A stretch of 32,397 bases of DNA from Cercozoa sp. M6MM. Lineage: Eukaryota > Endomyxa: Ascetosporea. The stretch's first letter is position 1. Each line of letters begins with the position of its first letter. Made by a program: the position numbers and the translations under genes. The notes below the pieces were generated by a model. The model did no database searches. It was not told the origin of the DNA and saw only the letters and a list, made by a program, of their open reading frames with translations. Below are positions 19,027 to 27,994 of this stretch, piece by piece. Location of the stretch: the NCBI GenBank assembly GCA_040357565.1, contig JBDODJ010000125.1; one strand, given 5' to 3'.

Positions 19027-21119
19027 ATGGTGTTTTTCTCGTCTGCCAAGCGACGACTTTTCGTGCGTCTGGCCGCGTCGTACGGTACGCCTGCAAGCCC
19101 AGAGTCGCTTTGTTTGAGTGAGATGCGGGTGCTTTGGCTGTAGCCGTACTGAACGTGGGTGTACATGCCACCACGGGCTACCTGTGGTACGACGCCTGGC
19201 GGACCTATCACAGCAGTGACACGGGTAGAGAGAGTCTCGTAGCAAGGAGCATTGTGAGGAAAAGTAACACCCCAGGTACTGTGCAGACAGCGAGGATGAA
19301 GATGATGGTCACCAGTTCCACGAGAACTGTGATGCGCTCCACCACTCGCACGAAGCCTTCTCAGACGATGACCCGTTGGTATGCCCCCCCCCCGTTCTCC
19401 ACTCAGTGCGCATATGTCCAACTGACTACAGTTGAAGCCGAAGATGTTTTCGGCAGCGTTCCGCAACTACGCCAGCGAGGTAACTGACACATGTGTGCCC
19501 AAGTGGTAGGCACAAGTGGTCGGCCTGGCCAGTATCCATGCCATCGATGCGCAGATGTACCGTTGGCCGACAGTACTCACGTTGGGCGCGCGTGCACTTC
19601 AGTGGTATCGAGATCGACCTGCACCTGCATGGTCCGAAGATGGCACCTGTGTTTTGCTGTGTGAGTCAGGTGGTTTGGTTTCGCGTTTGCGACGGTGGGC
19701 ACGTCCATCGCGACTCTCGGCTGGACTGGTACTAAGCACAGTGCAATGAGGTGAGCAGGTCGAAGATACGACACACTGGGTAGGTGACGAAGGCGTCGTC
19801 CAAGAGGATCCCAGTACTCCCAGGGAAGAGGTAGTCTTTTATACCTGTACTACCTCTATGTTACTCGCAGTGTTTTGATAGCCACTGCACGGCTGGAGAC
19901 GCCGCGTGATGCAGAACTCGCTGCAGACGGCGGCCAGGCTGGTCTACCGCGCCTACGGCTTCAAGGAGGTGCATATCTCTGCTGTGAGAGCGAGCAAGTG
20001 CTGCATAGACTACGCTTGTACACTTGAGCACAGTCGGACGTCACAATGGACGGCGAGATCGACCCGCGGGCAGGTGTGATCGTGTCGAACCACGTGTCGT
20101 TTTTGGATCCCGTCGTTCTGGTCTCCCTTCCGTCCTCTTCATACACACCCACTTGTCTGCCTTTAGGTACTTCTACGCATGTTGTGCAGGTGGGTAAGCT
20201 GCCAGAGCCGCCAGTCTTCTTGGCCAAGGCGTCCATCAAGGACTATCCAGTCATCTCGACATGGGGCAGGTAGTCTTCTTTTTTAAATACTGTTGACCGT
20301 CCCACTGCTACCTTGTGTGTGTGTGTGCACAGAGCCATCCAGGCTGTCTATGTCGATCGTCGCAGCAGCAAGTCCAAGCGCGCCGCCATTAATGAAGGTA
20401 GCAATGCTGCCGGCTTTGCTGTCTTGCAGTCTTCATGCTGCCTGCTCTCTACTGCATTCACACACACGCAGTGAAACGACGCATCGAAATGCGACAGAAG
20501 GATGAACACGCGGAGAACTTTGGTAGCCCTGAACGCTCTGTGTCTTTTCCTCTCGTCTATGCTCTTTGTGTGGTGTACCTTAGGTCCGTTGCTGGTGTTC
20601 CCGGAGGGTACAACGACCTGCGGCGACGCTCTTGTCAACTTCAAGAAGGGCGCCTTCCTCTTCCAGCAGTATGTTTGCGTTGCATGCCTGTTGCCTACCT
20701 ACCTTGTGCTGCTACTCTATACTTTAGGCCAGTGCAACCCGTGATCCTGCACTACGAGCGGTGCACGCGCAGTGGCTGGCGACCTTCGCTCGTGCACTCG
20801 GACTCGCGCGGTAGCTTCCCACCTTGCCTCTTTCTTTGCCCCCCCCCCCCTGAGCTCCCTTCTATATGCAGGCAATATGATCTCGCCGGCGTTTGTGATC
20901 TTCCGGACACTGGCGACGCCGCAGCACCGACTGCGGATCCAAGTGCTGCCTCTGCACAAGCCTACGCCAGCTGAGACCGATGATGCCTCACTGTTTGCCG
21001 AGAACGTGCGCAAGGTAGGTCGAGTCTGTTGTGTCTGTTTGTGACTGGACACCCTGCGATTGGTGCAGGAAATGGCCAAGGCCGGCAATTTAGACCTTGC
21101 TGACGTGTCTGCCTACTAA
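19027..21119 (+). CDS. Lysophospholipid acyltransferase (PlsC family, LPEAT/LPCAT-like)
   Basis: Enzymes of this family transfer an acyl group from acyl-CoA to a lysophospholipid at the ER membrane. The gene runs from ATG 19027 (MVFFSSAKRRLFVRLAAS) to TAA 21117-21119 (LADVSAY). Catalytic motif I is NHVSFLD (NHx4D, here NHVSFLD). PVFLAKASIKDYPVI follows, and the glycerol-phosphate binding motif is VFPEGTTT followed by ALVNFKKGAF, the form typical of plant LPEAT and animal LPCAT proteins. Before the catalytic part are a hydrophobic N-terminal segment (AVLNVGVHATTGYLWY), an acidic and His-rich insert (DTDSEDEDDGHQFHENC ... HHSHEAF) and GWRRRVMQNSLQTAARLVYR, which probably precedes or forms a membrane contact. 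The exons from 20046 onward are firm; the two around 19500-19830 are less so. An EF-hand C-terminus, present in some relatives, is absent. Confidence 0.85.
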
Positions 21120-21926
21120 ACCGAACCAACTTCCAACGTATCCCGCCAACTCAAGTTCACGCACCAGACTAGTCGAGTTAGTTCTATCTGGTCTACTAAG
21201 AGACCGACTACGGCATGGCTGCTGCGTCGCGTAGCCCATTGTAGAAAACGTCGTGTTCACGGTTTGCGTCGTTTGGTAGTTAAGTAGGGATGTTGTTACA
21301 GACTGACTCAGATTACGCAGTCTCCGTGGGATAATCCCACCAGACAGACCAGTTGGTCTCCCCTTCATCACTGAAGCAAAAGAGAAAGCAGAGTTAAGAG
21401 TTTGTGGCTCTGCTATTGAGCGTTGGCAAAGAGAAACCCTCATCTACTTGGCATCACTCCACAAACTGAATCAGTTGATTCCCTCGCTTCGTCTAATTGA
21501 CTTACTTCTTTTATTTAGTTCTTTTCACTGACAACTGGGGAACCGTCAGTAACAATGTTCCATAGTTTGTGGGTTAAGTCTACTGAGGAACCAACTATGT
21601 TGTTCCATTCAACCTTCAGTGTTTCCGTCCGCTCGTCTGGCCAGTCAGCCCAACGAGCAATCAAATCGTCGAAGAGGACGACGAGTAGCCAGACAAACGG
21701 CAGTTCTTTCAGCGGCAACACGCGGCATTGCAGTTTTCTCGGAGATTCTCAGTTCTGTTCCTCCGCCGGTGAGCAAGAAACATGTGTTGTACGAGCGCAG
21801 AAAAGAAAGCAAATCGAGCAGAAAAACAAAGCAAAGAAAAAAGAAAGAGTGTGAGTGTGCAATGTTATTGCGCGCTCTAGCTCTCTCGGTCTCCCGCTGC
21901 TCACTCGAGTTATCTTGCTGTGTGTA
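21120..21926. other. Convergent intergenic region with small palindromes
   Basis: About 800 bp separate two convergent genes. They contain several perfect short inverted repeats (see findings at 21190-21359) and an isolated 68-codon minus-strand frame (21515-21721) that matches no family I know. No gene is called here. Confidence 0.45.
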
Positions 21927-21980
21927 TCATCGCGCTCGCTTGCGCGACTGACGAGGGAACTCCCGCTCCACAAGTGCACG

Positions 21981-22029
<49 letters not shown>

Positions 22030-22039
22030 NNNNNNNNNN

Positions 22040-22087
<48 letters not shown>

Positions 22088-23219
22088 CAGACACGTCACG
22101 GCAAGCGTGGCATAGGCACACAAACACAGGCACTCAGGCACACAGAAACCAGAAAGAGAGAGAGAGAGCAGAGCAGCCGGGCAGTAGGAGTTGTGGCTGT
22201 GGTTGCGGTTGCGTACCAACTCTCGTAGTGCCGCATTCAGCGGGTGCCGCAGCAGCGCCGCATTCGTCAGTTGCTTCGCGTGTCGCACGTCGCGCGTCAG
22301 AACACTCAGCGCCACTCGACTACACACACATACAGACACATACACATACAGACACAGACACAGACACAGACACAGACACAGACACAGACACAGACACAGA
22401 CACAGACACAGACACACACACACACAGACCGACACACACACAATGTACTGATGTCTCAAGCACAGGGCATACATGGACAAGCAGGCACCTCATCCAAAGC
22501 GACGGCACAGAGCGCTCGCGCGAGCAGCGATGCAGGAGCCACAGGAGGTGCGCGCACTGCGCGGCGTCGTGCGTCGCCGTGGCCGCCACGAGGGCACGCC
22601 ACACCAGCACGCGCACGGCCAGCTCGGTGCCGTGCCCCACGGCGCGCTGCAGCAGCTCGAGCACGGCCTCACGCCGCACGCCGACCCGCGTGGCCGCTAG
22701 CAGTACGTGCACCATGCCGCGCAGCGCCTGCGACGCGTCGAACGCCTCCTCGGCCGCCTCCTGGGCCTCGCTGGCGGCGGCGTCCTCGGTGGCAGCACGT
22801 CGGCGCAGTCCGTGCGCGAATCGCATCAGCACGGCGAGACAGGCGCGCGTGTCGAAACGGAAGCGTCGCATGGCCTCGAGCCACAGCATAGCACTCGACT
22901 CGCAGGCACGCGGCGTCAAGACCACGCCGCCTGCGCACTGCAGCGCATCTGCCCACTGCGACGTCGTCTCCTTGTCTCCGCCGTGCCACTGCAGCAGTGC
23001 CAGCATGCACAGCCACGTGTCGGCACACTGCGCCAGTGCCGGCTCGCGCAGTGCCTGTCGGACACACCCGCATCCACACACACACACACACACGCACACA
23101 CACACACACACACACACACNNNNNNNNNNNNNNNNNNNNNNNNNNNNNNNNNNNNNNNNNNNNNNNNNNNNNNNNNNNNNNNNNNNNNNNNNNNNNNNNN
23201 NNNNNNNNNNNNNNNNNNN

Positions 23220-23250
<31 letters not shown>

Positions 23251-26200
23251 TACACACACACACACATACACATACACATACACAGACACAGACACAGACA
23301 CACAGACACAGAGTCGTACCTGCTGCAGCTGCGTCAGTGCCGTCTCGACGTGCTGCCGTGTGATACTGCCGCTGGACGACAGGTCGGTCATGTCGTCGGT
23401 CATGCTGCCAGGGGTAAACGCGGTCTGGAGCCGCGCGGCCAGTCGCAGCAGCAGTCGCAGTGCCAGCAGCGGGTGCGACACGAGGTGCCGTGCCACCTGG
23501 CGGCGCCACACGCGCCGACACTCGGACCGCCGGACATCGCTGCCGTGCAGATGCAGCAGGCGCTGGCACTGCTGGCTCAGAGCACCAGTTTGAACACCAG
23601 TCTGGACACCAGTCTGGACACCAGTTCGAACACCAGTCTGGATACCAGTTAGGACACCAGTCAGTGTTTCAGGAGTGTGATCGTCCTTCTGGCCGTCCTT
23701 CTGGCCTTCCTTCTGGTCGTCCTTCTTGCCGCACCTGCAGGGCCAGCACTCGGCGTCGCTGAGGAACTGCTGCGCGAGCTTGAGCAGCTGCGCCACCTTG
23801 GGATCGCAGCGGCCCATGGCCGTCAGACACGTGTACAGCGACAGCACGCAGCGCGCCGACTCGCGCGTCGCCGGCATGCGGGCGAACAGGATGAGTGCCC
23901 GCGCGCACAGTGCCTGACATCGCGCCTGCAGTGCCGCCGGCAGTCGTCCTTCCTGCCAGTAGCGCCGCGCGCTGTCAGCGATGCGATCCGCGTCCACGTC
24001 GACGCCAAACGACGCCGTCGAAGCCGTCGCCCATGTCTCGCGTAGCAGGTCCTCACACCTATGCGAGAGGAAGGGAGTGGCAATACACTGACACCTACAG
24101 CAGGTAGAGCCACACGTACTTGGACGACATGTCGCCGCACAAGCGCAGCAGCACATGCCACAGACACAACTGATGCTGCGGCCGCAGACGTCGCACCTGC
24201 ACGCGCTCCACGCACACCTGCATGTCGCCTCTGCACAGAGCAAAGGGCCATCCACCCGCGCGGACACAAGACGAGACCGGAGGAAAGAAACGCACCCGTC
24301 GGCGCCGAGCCAGCGGTCCAGCGCCTGCAGGGCACTCGTGCCAGACTGCGTGTCGATGAGGATGCGCAGGCGACGCAGCAGCAGACCCAGCAGCAGCGCC
24401 GACGTCGCGCGCGGCAGCAAGGCCGTCGTGTCCGTGTCGGCGTGCGGCGACTCGAGCGGCAGCAGGCCGAGCACCTCGTCGCACGTGTTGAGCGCGGCCT
24501 GCGGCGTGTGCTGCAACTGCACCAGCAACTGCAGCACACTGGGCGGCACGCGCGGCGACAGGTACGTCACGGCCTTGCGCACACTCTGTAGCAGCGTATC
24601 CTCGGCGACGCCTGCCGCTTTGCGCTGCTGTGACACGTGCCGTGACACGTGCTGTGACACGTGCCGTGACACGTGCTGTGACACGTGCTTCTCGCGGTAG
24701 CGCAGGTAGGCCAGCCACAGCGACTCGTGCCGCGGGTTGTGCGCCAGTGCGCGCGACAGCACGTGCAACAGCGCCGCCGCGTGCCGAGGCGACCGCGCCG
24801 CGCCGTTCTCGTCGACGAACATGCGCGCCAGAGACATCCTGTGTGCCATGGCACCGCGGGTGTTATACATCAACATCGACACATTACAATACTACTACAT
24901 GAGCAATACTACATGAGCAATACTACATGAGCAATACTGCATATACAATACTGCATGTACAATACTACATTACAATACTGCATGTACAATACTGCATGTG
25001 CAATACTGCATGAGCAATACTGCATGAGCAATACTGCATTACAATACTACCGGGACCTACCACGACTCAACGTCGGTCGGAGTCTCCTTGACACGTGCCT
25101 CGAGTTCCTCCACATCGGGCTCTTCGTCCACCTCGTCGTCGTCGCTGTCGTCTTCCTCCTGCACACAACGAGGGTCACAGGCCGGACAAGGTAGAACAGG
25201 GGGGGGGGGGGGGGTAAAACTACCTCGACGCCCTGCTCGGCCAGCAGACGCATCTCCTCGGCATCCACGCGTTCCGATGCCGACAGAGAGGCGGCAAGCG
25301 AGGATTTGCGTCCGCGCGGAAGGCGACGTCCGCGCTGCTGTCCGTCGCGCGAGTCGGTCAGACGGCGTCGTTTGGCCGCCGGTTGCTCGGGCTGCTCGGC
25401 ACTCAGCGACGCTGCGTACTGCGCCGACACGAGGTGCGGAAACACGCGCGTGCGCAGCAGCGACTGCGCGGCCGAGAAGTTCGTCTGCGTCCGCGCGGAC
25501 GCCGTCTCCTTGGAGTGACCGCTGCCGGTGCCACTGGCACGCAGCAGGTCGTTCATCTCGTCCGAGTCGGCACTGCGCAGGCGCGCCGACGCCAGGTGCT
25601 GGTACTTGCACTTGCCGCGTCGTGCGCGCGCACACAGCACGCCACGCAGCGAGCACGGACACCTGCGCATCCACAAGGACAGGTACACGAGGGTAGCAAG
25701 ATGAGAGGAGCGTTGGTGCTGGGTACAAGGCTTGCAACGGGCGCACAGACACGTGCTGTGACGCTGCGTGCATCTGCGCGAGAAAGTCGCTGGGCGCGAA
25801 GCGGTAGGCGCGGCATGCGCGCAGTGGCGACACGTACTCCCGCAGAGCAGCATCGACCACTGTGTCTGCGTCAGTGTCTGCGTCAGTGTCAATGACCCCC
25901 GAGTCACTGAGGTCAGTCGAGACACTATCGATGTTGCTGTTGCTGTTGCTGCTGTTGTTGCTGTTGCTTTTGCCGTCCCAGACAGCGGCAGGGACGAAGC
26001 GTGCCCTGCCGTCCTGGTCGTACTGCAGTCGCAGCGGTTCGGCAAAGAGCGACGCCTCGCGCTCCAGTCGCGCGGCCGCGAACGAGTGCAGCTGCGTGTC
26101 CAGTGCGCGCAGCGACTGCACCAGACGCGTCTCCCACTGCTGCTGCTGCTGCTGCGCCTGTCGCTCCGACGCCGTCGCTGCGCCTGCTGCCAACCAAACA

Positions 26201-27807
26201 ACCTCCAGCAACCACACCTCAAGCAACCACACCTCAAGCAACCACCACCTCAACCAAACAACCTCAAGAAACCCAACCTCAACCAAACAACCTCAAGCAA
26301 TGTGAGGGTCACACAGGGTGCAGGAATAAGGGTAGGGACGGGCAGGAGGTATGGGGAAGGGAAGGTAGGGGACAAGGAGCGAGTACCGGAGCGCGTGTGC
26401 TGCAGGTGCTGCGCCGAGTGCCGCAGCGACGTGATACGCCGCGTGAGTGCCGCCACGCGTGCCGCGGCGCGGTCGCGCAGCATCGTCGTAGTCGCCTCCG
26501 ACTCAGCAGGCTCCGACTCAGCAGGCTCTGGCTCTACCTCGATCGGCTCTGGCTCAGCAGGCTCCGCTTCAGCTGATTCAGTCGGCTCATTCGGCACAGT
26601 CTCTGTCAGCTCATTCGGCACAGTCTCTGTCAGCTCAGCAGGCACAGCCTCGACAGGCTCAGCAGGCAGAGCCTCGACAGGCTCAGACTGCACCGGCTCA
26701 GATGTCACCGGCTCGATAGGCTCCGGCTCTTGTACAGGCTCCGGCTCTTGTACAGACTCCGGCTCTTGTACAGACTCCGGCTCTTGTACAGACTCCAGGA
26801 TCGGCTGAGGCTGCTGGACTCGTTCGTGCAAGGATTCGACCACGTCGGTATCGTCGCGCATCGGCACAGGCGCCTGCTTGACCAGGAAGGGAAAGACCTT
26901 GGTGACGGCATCGATCTCCTGCTGCATGGTCGCCGTGTGCGAGAACACCTGCCAGGGAGGGAGGGTATGACTGTGCTCTTCTAGCGGCATCGAGAACAGC
27001 GGGGAGGGGGGTATGACTGGGGCAGTGCGTACCTTGTGGCAGTGGCCACACACGGCGTACCGCAGGTGGTCGGAGATGTCGATGCCGGCGGCGGCAACGC
27101 GTCGCTGGCGCAGCTGCTGGCCGCTCATGGACTCGAGCAGCGTGTCGCAGTACAGGCACCGCGTCATGAACAGCTGCTCGGGAGACACGTGTCTGCCCGG
27201 ACACAGGCACTCCCACAGCGCCTTGAATATCGGCTGCCACTCGCGCGTGCACGTCTTGCCATTCACAATGTACAGCACCGGGTACGCCTCCGACGGCAAG
27301 CCTGTCGCGGAGGGAGGGGGCAATACGAGAGCAACACTAGGGGGTAGATAACACGGCAGAAAGAGTACGTTTCAGGTGCGAGCGCGGCGTCACAAGCAGC
27401 GCCTTGTGTTTGGCCGCCAACGACAGCAAGGCATCGTCGATACGCATACGGTTCACCTACAGGAGAAGGGTAGTGTACAACAACAACCAAGAAAGAGGAG
27501 GACAGGGGACCTTGCGCCGCGCCTTGGTGCCCTTGTAGGCCGGAATCTTGTCCGGGGACGGCAAGGTTTCGGTGGAGGGCGAGGAGATGCCCACGGTGCG
27601 CAGCATCTGCGTCAGCATGGCGTTGACGCGCGGGTCGACGATGATACAGAGACGCGAGAAGGGCACCTGCACCTGCTTGAACTCGCGCAGCGCCGACGGT
27701 CGTGCAAACGGACCGAAGGTGCGCAGCACATCGCTGCTGGCAGGCAGTGCTGCCGCTGATGTTCCTGTCCTGTCTGCCGAGGGCACAGGCTGTTGCTGTT
27801 GCTGCTC

Positions 27808-27848
<41 letters not shown>

Positions 27849-27852
27849 GCGG

Positions 27853-27935
<83 letters not shown>

Positions 27936-27949
27936 GCTGCTGCTGCTGC

Positions 27950-27994
<45 letters not shown>

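Noticed and set aside
21515-21721. Minus-strand 68-codon frame with FVWLLVVLFDDLIARW
   Set aside because: No recognisable domain and no convincing splice partners; the opposite strand is equally open.
22228-23652. Long plus-strand open frame rich in Thr-His-Thr
   Set aside because: It is created by CA repeats and lies antisense to the well-supported exons of the ZFC3H1-like gene.
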